From Bordetella parapertussis (GTDB taxonomy: Bacteria; Pseudomonadota; Gammaproteobacteria; Burkholderiales; SG8-41): DNA of 18,526 nucleotides. The stretch spans positions 1-18,526 of the forward strand of contig CAMBCD010000011.1 in the NCBI GenBank assembly GCA_945863085.1, read 5' to 3'. The notes beneath the pieces are model-generated. The model was not told the DNA's origin. It was given only the letters and a program-made list of their open reading frames with translations, and made no database searches. A program made the position numbers and the translations under genes. Positions 8,501-15,653 of this stretch are shown here, one piece after another; position 1 is the first letter of the stretch; the number at the start of each line of letters is the position of its first letter.

Positions 8501-9368
8501 GTTTGGCGACCTCGGAATAGTCCGGGGTGACCGCCACGGTCTTGGCGCCCTTGTAACGAACCTCGGTAAAGAAGTGCGCATCGGGCGTGCGCGTCTGCGG
8601 CACGTTGGAGCCCCAGGCGATGATGAAGCTGGAGTTGTACCAGTCCGCCGATTCGGGCACATCCGTCTGCTCTCCCCAGGTCTGCGGGCTGGACGGCGGC
8701 AGATCGCAATACCAGTCGTAGAAACTCATACACACACCGCCGATCAGACTGAGATAGCGGCTGCCCGCGGCATAACTCACCATCGACATCGCCGGGATCG
8801 GCGAGAATCCGATCACACGATCCGGTCCGTGTTTCTTGATGGTATAGACATTCGCTGCCGCGATGATTTCATTGACCTCGTCCCAGCTCGAGCGCACGAA
8901 GCCGCCGAGCCCGCGCACGCTCTGGTAATCGCGCCGCCTGGCATCGGACTCGACGATGGAGGCCCACGCGTCCACCGGTTGCTTGTCCGAACGGGCCGCA
9001 CGCCAACTCTTGAGCAAGCGGCCGCGCACCAGCGGGTATTTCACGCGGTTGGCGCTGTAGAGGTACCAGCTGTAGCTGGCGCCGCGCGAACAGCCGCGCG
9101 GCTCATGGTTGGGCATGTCCCAGCGTGTGCGCGGGTAATCGGTCTGCTGGGTCTCCCAGGTGACGATGCCGCCCTTGACGTAAATCTTCCACGAGCACGA
9201 CCCCGTGCAGTTCACGCCGTGGGTGGAGCGCACGATCTTGTCATGCGCCCAGCGGTTGCGGTAGGCGTCTTCCCAGGTGCGATCCTCCCCCGTGACTACG
9301 CCGTGGCCGTCGGAGAAGGATTCCCGCGGCTGGGAGAAATAATTCAGTCGATCAAGAAAGTGGCTCAT
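5538..9368 (-). CDS. narG: Respiratory nitrate reductase alpha subunit (molybdopterin catalytic subunit)
   Basis: NarG reduces nitrate to nitrite at a bis-MGD molybdenum centre on the cytoplasmic side. The 1276-aa product carries the full set of NarG landmarks. The FS0 cluster motif is H50, C54, C58 and C93 (HGVNCTGSC, then RGC), with His replacing the first Cys. The molybdenum ligand is Asp222 in the conserved YCDLPPSSPQTWGEQTDVPESADWYN region (219-244). Near the N-terminus, DKIVRSTHG and WETQQTDYPRTR match the well-known family sequence. The C-terminus has the PTHMIGGYAQLSYGFNYYGT block. No Tat leader is expected or seen. The start at 9368 has only a weak GGA ribosome site. It lies 46 nt after narK2. 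Its length is slightly above the Escherichia coli protein (about 1247 aa) with no break in frame. Confidence 0.98.
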   Translation of the reverse strand: MSHFLDRLNYFSQPRESFSDGHGVVTGEDRTWEDAYRNRWAHDKIVRSTHGVNCTGSCSWKIYVKGGIVTWETQQTDYPRTRWDMPNHEPRGCSRGASYSWYLYSANRVKYPLVRGRLLKSWRAARSDKQPVDAWASIVESDARRRDYQSVRGLGGFVRSSWDEVNEIIAAANVYTIKKHGPDRVIGFSPIPAMSMVSYAAGSRYLSLIGGVCMSFYDWYCDLPPSSPQTWGEQTDVPESADWYNSSFIIAWGSNVPQTRTPDAHFFTEVRYKGAKTVAVTPDYSEVAKLADIWMHPKQGTDAAVAMAMGHVILKEFYFPDGEKRRSAYFDNYARRYTDLPMLVMLKEHILPNGDKILVPDRYVRASDFSDKLGQENNPDWKTVAFDESGKVVLPNGAIGFRWGADGRADQGQWNLEAKEAHHGGDVKLKLSLLEGEHPASDTARVGFPYFGGIISEHFPSNVQKGENGDVLVRTVPVQRVAIGQAGEQREVLVATVFDLQVANYGVARGLPGELAATSYDDDTPYTPAWQERITGAPREQVISVARQFADNADKTQGKSMVIIGAAMNHWYHSDMNYRGIINMLMMCGCIGKSGGGWAHYVGQEKLRPQTGWTALAFALDWIRPPRQQNSTSFFYAHTDQWRYEKLGVDEVLSPLADKKLFGGSMIDYNVRAERMGWLPSAPQLQTNPLQVVRDAQAAGADPKDYAVKALKDGSLKMSCEDPDHPANWPRNLFVWRSNLLGSSGKGHEYFLKHLLGTSNGVQGKDLGTEEAKPEEVVWHDRAPEGKLDLLVTLDFRMSTTCLYSDIVLPTATWYEKNDLNTSDMHPFIHPLSTAVDPAWQSRSDWDIYKGFAQKFSEVCVGHLGVEKELVLTPLMHDTPGELAQPFDVKEWKKGEVDLIPGKTAPQIAVVERDYPNVYKRFTALGPLMAKVGNGGKGITWNTQEEVKQLGELNGLNSAEGVTRGMPKIETDIDAAEVVLMLAPETNGHVAVKAWQALGKQTGIDHTHLAIHREDEKIRFRDIQAQPRKIISSPTWSGIESETVSYNAGYTNVHELIPWRTLTGRQQFYQDHPWMRAFGEGCVSYRPPVDLKTTAGIHGIKPNGNPEILLNFITPHQKWGIHSTYTDNLLMLTLSRGGPCVWMSEDDAKRAGIEDNDWIELFNINGAIAARAVVSQRVNPGMVMMYHAQEKIVNTPGSEITGARGGIHNSVTRIVLKPTHMIGGYAQLSYGFNYYGTIGTNRDEFVVVRKMDKVDWLDTPVADELIRPVQAQGEVA

Positions 9369-9414
9369 GCTGTTTTTCCGGAGAGTTTGCGTTGGAACAT
9401 GCGCAGGGCAAGGA

Positions 9415-11073
9415 TTACGGGTTCTTCACATAGGCATTGGTGCGCAGGTAGAACCACCAGTTGAGCACCAGGCACACCGCATAAAAAATCGCGAAACCAT
9501 ACATCGAATATTCCGGCGTGCCGGCCTTGATCTGTGCGCCAATCACCACTGGCGCGATGAACGCGCCGTAGGCCGCCGCCGCCGAAGTCCAACCCAGCAC
9601 CGGGCCGGCCTGCTGACGGTCAAAGATCACGCCGATGGTGCGGAAGGTGGAACCATTGCCGATGCCGGTGGCGGCGAACAGCACCACGAACAGCACCATG
9701 AACACCAGAAAGTACTGTTCCGGCGTCGGTGATTTGTAGGCCAGCAGCATCATGTAACCCACTGCGGCGGAGGCGACCACCATGACCGCCGAAATGATTT
9801 GCGTGACAATCGATCCGCCGACCTTGTCGGAGATCCAGCCGCCCACGGGGCGGATCAGGGCCCCGACGAAAGGACCGATCCAGGCATAGGTCAGCGCGGA
9901 CGGCGCGTTGGGATTCTTCAGCGTGTGCTGCATGACACCGGCGGCGTCGGGCACGTGGCTGACGCCGAAAATGACGGTGATCGACAGCGGCAGCGCCATC
10001 GAAAAACCGATGAACGAGCCGAAGGTCACGATGTAGAGCGCCGTCATCGACCAGGTGTGCTTGTTCCTGAAGATCTCGAATTGCTTGGCAATATTGCCCT
10101 TCATCTCGCCAAAGGCGGCAAGCTTCATCGCCAGCAGCGTACCCACCATGATCAGCGGCAGCGCCACCCACATGTTGAGCAGGCCGAGGCCGACGGGTGG
10201 AGGCAGATAAAAATAGAGGCCCAGGCCGCCGACCAGAAAAGCCAGCCCCCACAGATAAAAAATCTTGGCAAATGCAGCAAGCGTGCCGCCATAGTTGGGC
10301 GAGAGCGGCAACAGGTTGTTCATGCCGAACCAGGCCGCGATGACCAGCGGCGCCAGGATCGCCGCCCAGACAAAGCCCGCGTTCTGGATGAAGGTGGGCG
10401 TGCCGGCAGCGATCTTGCCGAGTATCCAGCCGCTGTCCTTCAGCAACGTCATCGGTTCGCCGGCGATCGCTCCGAACACGCCGGCGGTCATCACCAGCGG
10501 AATCAGCACCTGCATAGTGGTGACGCCGAAGTTGCCCAGCCCGGCATTCAGCCCCAGCGCGGTTCCCTGCAGACGTTTCGGGAAAAAGCCGCTGATGTTG
10601 GACATGGAACAGGCGAAGTTGCCGCCGCCGATGCCGGACAGGAACGCCCAGAACTGGAACACATACAGCGGCGTGTCCTTGTCCTGCAGGGAAAGGCCTG
10701 TGCCGATGGCCGGAATGATGAGCAGCGCACTGGTCAGAAAAATGGTATTGCGCCCGCCGCACAGCCGGATGAAGAACGACGCCGGAATGCGCAAGGTCGC
10801 CCCCATCAGCCCCGAAATCGCGGTCAGCGTGAACAACTCAGCCGGCGTGAAAGGAAAGCCGAGATTGATCATCTGCACCGTGATGATGCCCCACATCAAC
10901 CACACGGCAAAACCGCACAGCAGATTGGGAATCGAAATCCACAGGTTGCGATAGGCAATGCCCTTCGCCTTTGATTCCCAAAAAGCATTGTCCTCGACAT
11001 CCCACTTCTCGATATCCACCGAGCTGCGGCCTGCCTTGATGTCCCCAACCGTCGAATCTGTATTGTTGTTCAT
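9415..11073 (-). CDS. narK2: Nitrate/nitrite transporter, NarK2 (antiporter) type
   Basis: A major facilitator superfamily protein of 552 aa resembling Escherichia coli NarK, which exchanges nitrate for nitrite across the inner membrane. The nitrate signature GLNAGLGNFG is at 174-183. The two substrate-binding arginines are visible as R95 (GATLRIP) and R408 (ALIRPVGGWISDK). The C-terminal GNGSTFRTIGVIF and AAAAYGAFIAPVV match the second signature region of the NarK2 subgroup. A hydrophilic N-terminal tail of about 45 residues precedes the first helix. The ATG at 11073 was chosen because it begins 22 nt after the narK1 stop and has GGA about 7 nt upstream. An in-frame upstream codon at 11139 would overlap narK1 by more than 40 nt. 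The role fits export of nitrite made by NarG. Confidence 0.93.
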   Translation of the reverse strand: MNNNTDSTVGDIKAGRSSVDIEKWDVEDNAFWESKAKGIAYRNLWISIPNLLCGFAVWLMWGIITVQMINLGFPFTPAELFTLTAISGLMGATLRIPASFFIRLCGGRNTIFLTSALLIIPAIGTGLSLQDKDTPLYVFQFWAFLSGIGGGNFACSMSNISGFFPKRLQGTALGLNAGLGNFGVTTMQVLIPLVMTAGVFGAIAGEPMTLLKDSGWILGKIAAGTPTFIQNAGFVWAAILAPLVIAAWFGMNNLLPLSPNYGGTLAAFAKIFYLWGLAFLVGGLGLYFYLPPPVGLGLLNMWVALPLIMVGTLLAMKLAAFGEMKGNIAKQFEIFRNKHTWSMTALYIVTFGSFIGFSMALPLSITVIFGVSHVPDAAGVMQHTLKNPNAPSALTYAWIGPFVGALIRPVGGWISDKVGGSIVTQIISAVMVVASAAVGYMMLLAYKSPTPEQYFLVFMVLFVVLFAATGIGNGSTFRTIGVIFDRQQAGPVLGWTSAAAAYGAFIAPVVIGAQIKAGTPEYSMYGFAIFYAVCLVLNWWFYLRTNAYVKNP

Positions 11074-11095
11074 GATGGTTCCAATGTTCAGTAAT

Positions 11096-12361
11096 TCAGG
11101 AAAAGTGTGCGGGCTCGGGATGCTTTCTGCTTTCCGCAATGCTCATCGGCCGCACTTCGGTGAAATACATCCACATCAACGATACCCAGACGATGCCGAA
11201 CATCAGCATGAAGGCCGAGGAACGCACCCCCGTCAGGTCCACCAGCGCACCGAACATGATCGGCAGGATGAAGCCGCCCAGTCCGCCGGCGAGTCCCACC
11301 ACACCGGACACCACCCCGATGTTGTGGGGATAGTCGTCGGAAATGTATTTGAAGACCGAGGCCTTGCCGATCGCAAAGGCAATGCCCATCGTGAACATGA
11401 TGATGGTGAAGATCACCGGATTCAGTCCGACATGAAACTGCCTCGGCCCGGTCACCGTGTGTATCGTAAAGTCCGTCTGCGGGTAGGACAGGAAAAACAG
11501 GCACACGAGGCCGACCCACAATACCCACCAGGTAACCGTATGCGCGCCATACTTGTCGGAAAACCAGCCGCCAATCGCGCGCAAAAGGCCGCCCGGTATG
11601 CTGAAGCCGGCAGCCAGCAGCGCCGCCATCTTGATGTCGAATCCGTATTCGGAAATGTAGTACTTGGTCATCCACAGCGACAGCGCGACGTAACCGCCGA
11701 ACACGATCGAGTAATACTGGCTGTAGCGCCACACCGTCGGGTCCTTCAATGCCATCAACTGCTCTTTGACCGTCACCTGCGCCGCCGCCGCGGTGTGCTC
11801 CTTGTTGGTAAAGCTGAAGAACCAGAACAACACCGCCGTGATCAGCATCAGCACCGCGTATACCCTCGGCACCATCGTCCAGCCGTATGCCACGACTATG
11901 GTCGGCGCCACCAGCTTGGTCACCGCGGCCCCGGTATTGCCGACGCCGAATATCCCCATGGCGAATCCCTGGCGGTTCCTGGGGAACCAGCGCGCGCAGT
12001 AGGCAATGCCCACAGTGAAAGAACCGCCGGCGACGCCGACGAACAGTCCGGTAACCAGAAAATGCCAGTACTCGGTGCCCCAGGAAATCATCCAGATGGG
12101 GATCACCGTGGACAGCATCAGGATAAAAAATACGATGCGACCGCCAAAACGGTCGGTCCACATGCCCAGCGGCAGGCGAATCAGCGACCCCGTCAGTACC
12201 GGCATCGCGATCAGGACGCCGAATTGCGTTTCATTGAGGCCGAGCGATTGCTTGATGGGGATGCCGATGACGGCAAACATCATCCACACCATGAAGCAGA
12301 CCGTAAATGCAATCGTGCTCGATACCACAACCGACCATTGCTGGTACTTTTCCGTTGCCAT
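11096..12361 (-). CDS. narK1: Nitrate transporter, NarK1 (proton/nitrate symporter) type
   Basis: A 421-aa major facilitator superfamily protein with about 12 helices, and the first gene of the nar operon. The first nitrate signature GIFGVGNTG is at 137-145 and the second (SGVVGLAGGLGG) at 352-363. Substrate arginines are R62 (SLIRLP) and R261 (GLLRAIGGWFSDK). The shorter length and the glycine-rich second signature place it in the NarK1 group, known for proton-linked nitrate uptake that starts respiration before nitrite is available for exchange. The ATG at 12361 is preceded by a purine-rich GGGGGAAGG site. The upstream region has an FNR-type box at a distance fitting class II activation, so anaerobic induction is expected. 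The symporter/antiporter split between this gene and narK2 rests on family knowledge, not on direct evidence. Confidence 0.94.
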   Translation of the reverse strand: MATEKYQQWSVVVSSTIAFTVCFMVWMMFAVIGIPIKQSLGLNETQFGVLIAMPVLTGSLIRLPLGMWTDRFGGRIVFFILMLSTVIPIWMISWGTEYWHFLVTGLFVGVAGGSFTVGIAYCARWFPRNRQGFAMGIFGVGNTGAAVTKLVAPTIVVAYGWTMVPRVYAVLMLITAVLFWFFSFTNKEHTAAAAQVTVKEQLMALKDPTVWRYSQYYSIVFGGYVALSLWMTKYYISEYGFDIKMAALLAAGFSIPGGLLRAIGGWFSDKYGAHTVTWWVLWVGLVCLFFLSYPQTDFTIHTVTGPRQFHVGLNPVIFTIIMFTMGIAFAIGKASVFKYISDDYPHNIGVVSGVVGLAGGLGGFILPIMFGALVDLTGVRSSAFMLMFGIVWVSLMWMYFTEVRPMSIAESRKHPEPAHFS

Positions 12362-12376
12362 CGCCTTCCCCCTGTG

Positions 12377-12388
12377 CCGGATGTCCGG
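12377..12388 (-). other. Short inverted repeat in the narK1 leader
   Basis: CCGGATGTCCGG has 5-bp arms and a 2-nt centre. It lies at about the predicted 5' end of the narK1 transcript. It could form a small stem at the mRNA end or be incidental in GC-rich DNA. Confidence 0.3.
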
Positions 12389-12394
12389 AGAACA

Positions 12395-12400
12395 AGTTAA
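12395..12400 (-). promoter_or_regulatory. Candidate -10 element for narK1
   Basis: Minus-strand TTAACT lies about 31 bases downstream of the centre of the FNR-type box. A transcript would then start near 12387, placing the box at about -41.5, the classic class II FNR position. The hexamer is a poor match to TATAAT (3 of 6), as expected for an activator-dependent promoter. No experimental support. Confidence 0.4.
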
Positions 12401-12421
12401 GGGAGCGGGACATGCCCGGGT

Positions 12422-12435
12422 TTGATCTACGTCAA
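12422..12435. promoter_or_regulatory. FNR/Anr/Dnr-type box between narK1 and nsrR
   Basis: TTGATCTACGTCAA matches the FNR consensus TTGAT-N4-ATCAA at 9 of 10 positions. Its centre (12428.5) is about 41.5 bases upstream of a plausible narK1 start and about 58-62 bases upstream of a plausible nsrR start. It could therefore act as a class II site for the nar operon and a class I site for nsrR. Whether FNR, Anr or the NO-responsive Dnr uses it cannot be told from the site. Confidence 0.8.
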
Positions 12436-12438
12436 CAA

Positions 12439-12461
12439 AAGATGTATTCCAAATCCATCTT
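12439..12461. promoter_or_regulatory. NsrR-type operator (11-1-11 palindrome)
   Basis: The half-sites are AAGATGTATTC and AAATCCATCTT, separated by one base, C12450. This matches the known NsrR consensus of two AAGATGCATTT-like arms in an 11-1-11 layout, with few mismatches. It lies just upstream of the best nsrR -10 element, covering its -35 region, so autorepression is expected. It also lies upstream of the FNR box relative to narK1, which could let NO modulate the nar operon. The gene for its likely binder is the adjacent nsrR. Confidence 0.8.
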
Positions 12462-12474
12462 TAGAAAACCGTTT

Positions 12475-12480
12475 TAAAAT
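12475..12480 (+). promoter_or_regulatory. Candidate -10 element for nsrR
   Basis: TAAAAT matches TATAAT at 5 of 6 positions, and would start transcription near 12487, with a leader of about 56 nt. No good -35 hexamer is seen at normal spacing, so activation (possibly from the FNR box) or a weak basal promoter is likely. The -35 region overlaps the NsrR operator. Confidence 0.45.
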
Positions 12481-12513
12481 CAAACGTAATTGATCATTCA
12501 TCGATACCGGAAG

Positions 12514-12542
12514 CCGCTCTGCAACAGCGGGCAGGAACTGCC
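12514..12542 (+). other. Two small hairpins in the nsrR leader
   Basis: CCGCT (12514-12518) pairs with AGCGG (12526-12530), and GGCAG (12530-12534) pairs with CTGCC (12538-12542) around a GAA loop. The second stem abuts the nsrR ATG and contains its AGGA ribosome site. The stems share G12530, so they cannot both form completely. The effect on translation is unproven. Confidence 0.35.
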
Positions 12543-12995
12543 ATGCGCCTGACGATTTTTACCGACTACACCCTGCGCGTACTCATTTATCTGGGCGTGC
12601 ATCAGCATGAGGATCGCCTGACGACCATCAGCGACATCGCGACCGCCTACGGCATCTCGGAAAACCACCTGACAAAAATCGTCCATCACCTGGCAAAGCA
12701 GGGTTATGTGGAAACCACGCGGGGAAAAGGCGGCGGCATGCGGCTGGCCCGCGCGCCGGAACAGGTCAATCTGGGCGATGTCGTGCGCGGCGCGGAAGAA
12801 GACCTGGCAATTGTCGAGTGTTTCCAGAAAAACAACAAGGCATGCCCCATCGGCTCCTCATGCGCACTGGCAGAGATTCTGGCGCAGGCCATGCGCGCTT
12901 TTTTTGACAAGCTTGACAGCCACACGCTGGCCGATCTGCTGGTGCAGCGGGAAAAACTGGCCGGGGACTTTCGCATCAACCACACACAGGCATGA
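12543..12995 (+). CDS. nsrR: Rrf2-family nitric-oxide-sensing repressor NsrR
   Basis: This 150-aa regulator has the Rrf2 winged helix at about 1-75 (MRLTIFTDYTLRVLIYL, ISDIATAYGISENHLTKIVHHL, then GKGGGMRLAR). It also carries three cysteines, C93, C101 and C107 (CFQKNNKACPIGSSC), that would bind an FeS cluster. Asp8, a cluster ligand in characterised NsrR proteins, is present. Nitrosylation of the cluster releases NsrR from DNA, turning on NO detoxification genes. The motif set favours NsrR over IscR (whose cysteines are spaced differently) and over RirA. A matching operator lies in its own promoter region. The start is supported by AGGA 6 nt upstream. The gene is divergent from narK1 and ends convergently, 20 nt from ccoS. 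Confidence 0.93.
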   Translation: MRLTIFTDYTLRVLIYLGVHQHEDRLTTISDIATAYGISENHLTKIVHHLAKQGYVETTRGKGGGMRLARAPEQVNLGDVVRGAEEDLAIVECFQKNNKACPIGSSCALAEILAQAMRAFFDKLDSHTLADLLVQREKLAGDFRINHTQA

Positions 12996-13015
12996 CGCCA
13001 ACTGATGCCAGACTG

Positions 13016-13177
13016 CTACGGTTTACGCGTAAGGTCGTGATCGTCATCCATCAAGATCCGGTGCGCCGGCCCCTCAAGATCCTCGAACTGACCGCTGCGC
13101 AGCGCCCACCAGAAAATGATGCCGACCAGGAATACCAGCAGCAGCGACAGCGGAATCAGCAGATAGAGGATGTCCAT
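13016..13177 (-). CDS. ccoS: cbb3-type cytochrome oxidase assembly protein CcoS (53 aa)
   Basis: This small membrane protein starts MDILYLLIPLSLLLVFLVG. It has one helix (about 3-24, ending IIFWWAL) and then the CcoS hallmark RSGQFEDLEGPAHRIL at 27-42, followed by an acidic tail (MDDDHD). CcoS is needed for a functional cbb3 oxidase, apparently for heme b/copper maturation of CcoN. The family signature after the helix is very clear, and the length (about 50-70 aa in the family) fits. The ATG is 3 nt after the ccoI stop, with the usual ccoI-ccoS order. It faces nsrR with a 20-nt gap, in which no terminator is obvious. Confidence 0.92.
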   Translation of the reverse strand: MDILYLLIPLSLLLVFLVGIIFWWALRSGQFEDLEGPAHRILMDDDHDLTRKP

Positions 13178-13180
13178 CGG

Positions 13181-15643
13181 TCAGCGCCCCTGCCGCGACA
13201 GCCGCAGCGCATTGGCCACCACAATCAGGGAACTGGCTGACATGCCGAGCGCCGCAACCAGCGGCGTCACCATCCCCGCCATCGCCAGCGGCAAAGCCAC
13301 TGCATTGTAGGCCACGGCCCAGCCAAGATTCTGATGGATCACGCGCAGCGTACGGCGTGCGCTGTCGACGATTTCCGCAAGTCCGCCCAGGCGATCGGTC
13401 ATTAGTATGATGTCGGCGCTGACCTGGGCGAGTTCGGTACCGCTGCCCGGTGCAATCGACACCTGCGCCTGCGCCAGTACCGGCGCATCGTTGACCCCGT
13501 CACCGATCATCGCCACGATGGCGTCCCGCGCCTGCAGTGCACGCACATAGTCGAGTTTGGCTTCCGGTGTCACGCCGCCTCGATACTCCGGGATGCCCAG
13601 TTCCGCCGCAGTGTGCCGGACCCGCTGCGGGCGATCGCCGGACAACAAGGCGATTTTTACGCCTCCCGCCTCGAGTGCCCGTATCATCGCCGGCGCATCA
13701 TGGCGCACCACATCATCCAGCATGAACAGCGCCAGCCATCCCTGCGCATCCCCCAAGGCCACCACCATCATGGCGTCAGGAACCGATTCAAGTTCAGCAG
13801 GCAATGCCTTACCGTGCAAAGCCGCTACAAATTGCGGCCTGCCGATGCGCAGCCGGCGGCCATCGATCCTGCCCTCGACACCGCTGCCGGTAACCGTACG
13901 CACATCTGCCGCCACCGGGTGTACGCCCGGCGCAGCCGCGACCAGCGCGCGTCCCACCGGATGTTCGGACCACGATTCCAGCCCTGCGGCCCAGGACAGG
14001 CAGGCTTCACGCGTCTTGGGTGACAGCAGCAGCACTCCGGAAAGCGACATTTTCCCGGTGGTCAGCGTGCCGGTCTTGTCGAACACAAAATGAGTGGCCC
14101 GTGCCAGCGTCTCCAGCGCGGAACCTCGCGTAATCAGCACCCCGGAACGGTACGCCGCGCCGGTTGCCGCGGTCAGCGCGACCGGTGTCGCGAGTGACAG
14201 CGCGCAGGGACAGGTCACCACCAGCAGCGAAACTGCCACCCACAACGCGCGCGATGCATCAATCTGCCACCACACCACGAAGGTAACCGCTGTCAGCACC
14301 AGCAGCACCGCAACGAACCACTGCGCTATCCGGTCCGCCACCCGGGCAATGCCGGGTTTTTCCGACTGGGCGCGATCCATCAGGCGCACGATCCCGGCCA
14401 GCACCGTGTTTTCACCGGTGCGGGTCACCCGCATCGTGATGACGCCATCCAGGTTTACCGCGCCGCCGGTCAGCGCATCGCCGGGCCGCTTGGCCACAGG
14501 CCGCGACTCACCGGTCAGCAGGGATTCGTCGGCAGCACTGCTGCCGAGCACCACAACACCATCAACGGGAACCGCGCTGCCCGGACGCACCCGCAGCAGG
14601 TCGCCGGGACTCAAGGCAGCCACAGCCACCAGTTCCGTCGCACCGCTGCCGATCAAACGCTCAGCGGTCGCCGGCACCATGCGCACCAGCTGTTCCTGCG
14701 TCCGCACCGCCCTGGCACGGGCTTCCATCTCGAGAAAACGCGCACCCAGCAGCAGGAATACAAACATGGCCACTGAATCAAAATAAACCGTACCCGATGC
14801 CATCCAGGTCGCGGCAGCACTCGCCGTGAACGCGATGACAATGCCCAGCGTAACAGGCACGTCCATACCGACGCGCCCGCGACGCAGGTCACGCCATGCA
14901 CCGGCATAAAACGGCACGGCTGACCACAAGGCCACCGGCAGCGTCAGGATCAGGCTTGCGATTCGCATCAGCTGTTCGATGTCGGAGGTCATTTCGCCGC
15001 CGGCGATATACACCGGGATCGCGTACATCATCACCTGCATCATGCTGAAACCGGCGATGAACAGGCGCCACAGCAGCACCCCGCGTTCGCGCCGCAAACC
15101 TTCCTCGGCACGACCACTGTCGTAGGGCTGCGCCGCATAACCCAGGTCAGCAACGGCACGCAGCACCTTGCTCAACGTGGTGACCCGTGTATCCCAACGC
15201 AGCCGTGCACGGCGTGTTGCATAGTTCAGCGACACTGCGGACACCCCCGGCAACCGGGCCAGCCGCTGCTCAATCAGCCACACACAAGCCGCGCAGGTGA
15301 CGCCGTCGATCAACAGCGTGGCCTCTTTTTCATGCGCGGCGGCAGGCACGTCACGAACAAAGGCACGCTGCACTTCCGCCAGGTCGTACACACCCAGTTC
15401 AGCCAGTATGCCGGCATTACGCGCGGTCGGTGACAGCGCCGTGCGATTGCGGTAATAAGCGCCGAGGCCGTTGTCAACGATGGTCTGCGCCACGGCCTGG
15501 CAGCCGCGACAGCAGGTATCGCGCGCCACCCCATCCAGCAGGACCGGGTAGGTGGTCGCATCCAGCGGCAGGCCGCAATGGAAACACCCCGCGGCGGAAT
15601 CCGCGGCGGGGTGGTTGCGCGCAGGCGATGTTGCCGCCGTCAT
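13181..15643 (-). CDS. ccoI: Copper-transporting P1B-type ATPase CcoI (cbb3 oxidase maturation)
   Basis: An 820-aa CcoI/FixI-type copper exporter of the inner membrane that supplies copper for the CuB site of cbb3 oxidase. Domains in order: an N-terminal cysteine-rich domain typical of CcoI (C20, C23, C44, C45 and C48), and a heavy-metal-binding domain with GVTCAAC (C117, C120). The transmembrane segments follow, then the actuator motif TGES at 377-380, the metal-gate CPC at 478-480 and the phosphorylation site D522 in DKTGTLT. Further on are SEHP at 559-562 and the hinge GDGVNDA at 714-720. All catalytic residues are present. It starts 10 nt after the ompW stop and precedes ccoS by 3 nt. The oxidase genes ccoNOQP are not in this window. 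Confidence 0.94.
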   Translation of the reverse strand: MTAATSPARNHPAADSAAGCFHCGLPLDATTYPVLLDGVARDTCCRGCQAVAQTIVDNGLGAYYRNRTALSPTARNAGILAELGVYDLAEVQRAFVRDVPAAAHEKEATLLIDGVTCAACVWLIEQRLARLPGVSAVSLNYATRRARLRWDTRVTTLSKVLRAVADLGYAAQPYDSGRAEEGLRRERGVLLWRLFIAGFSMMQVMMYAIPVYIAGGEMTSDIEQLMRIASLILTLPVALWSAVPFYAGAWRDLRRGRVGMDVPVTLGIVIAFTASAAATWMASGTVYFDSVAMFVFLLLGARFLEMEARARAVRTQEQLVRMVPATAERLIGSGATELVAVAALSPGDLLRVRPGSAVPVDGVVVLGSSAADESLLTGESRPVAKRPGDALTGGAVNLDGVITMRVTRTGENTVLAGIVRLMDRAQSEKPGIARVADRIAQWFVAVLLVLTAVTFVVWWQIDASRALWVAVSLLVVTCPCALSLATPVALTAATGAAYRSGVLITRGSALETLARATHFVFDKTGTLTTGKMSLSGVLLLSPKTREACLSWAAGLESWSEHPVGRALVAAAPGVHPVAADVRTVTGSGVEGRIDGRRLRIGRPQFVAALHGKALPAELESVPDAMMVVALGDAQGWLALFMLDDVVRHDAPAMIRALEAGGVKIALLSGDRPQRVRHTAAELGIPEYRGGVTPEAKLDYVRALQARDAIVAMIGDGVNDAPVLAQAQVSIAPGSGTELAQVSADIILMTDRLGGLAEIVDSARRTLRVIHQNLGWAVAYNAVALPLAMAGMVTPLVAALGMSASSLIVVANALRLSRQGR

Positions 15644-15653
15644 CGCAAACCCA

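Noticed and set aside
9369..9414. 11-codon frame (MFQRKLSGKTA) overlapping the narG start
   Set aside because: It has no ribosome site and no other sign of being translated, unlike the 32-codon frame before narH.
5397..9464. Long plus-strand open frames (643 and 454 codons) opposite narG
   Set aside because: They are antisense to an unambiguous narG, show no domain, and arise from GC-rich codon bias in the opposite strand.
11074..11139. Upstream in-frame start of narK2 adding 22 residues
   Set aside because: It overlaps the end of narK1 and lacks a better ribosome site than the ATG at 11073.
9799..12400. Plus-strand open frames of 391 and 480 codons opposite narK2 and narK1
   Set aside because: Low-complexity His/Gln/Arg-rich translations antisense to clear transporters; no ribosome site or family resemblance.
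12479..12494. ATCAA-N6-TTGAT inverted repeat as a second FNR site
   Set aside because: The half-sites point the wrong way and spacing is 6 rather than 4; it does not match FNR.
12996..13015. Intrinsic terminator between convergent nsrR and ccoS
   Set aside because: Only 20 nt, with no stem followed by a T-run in either direction.
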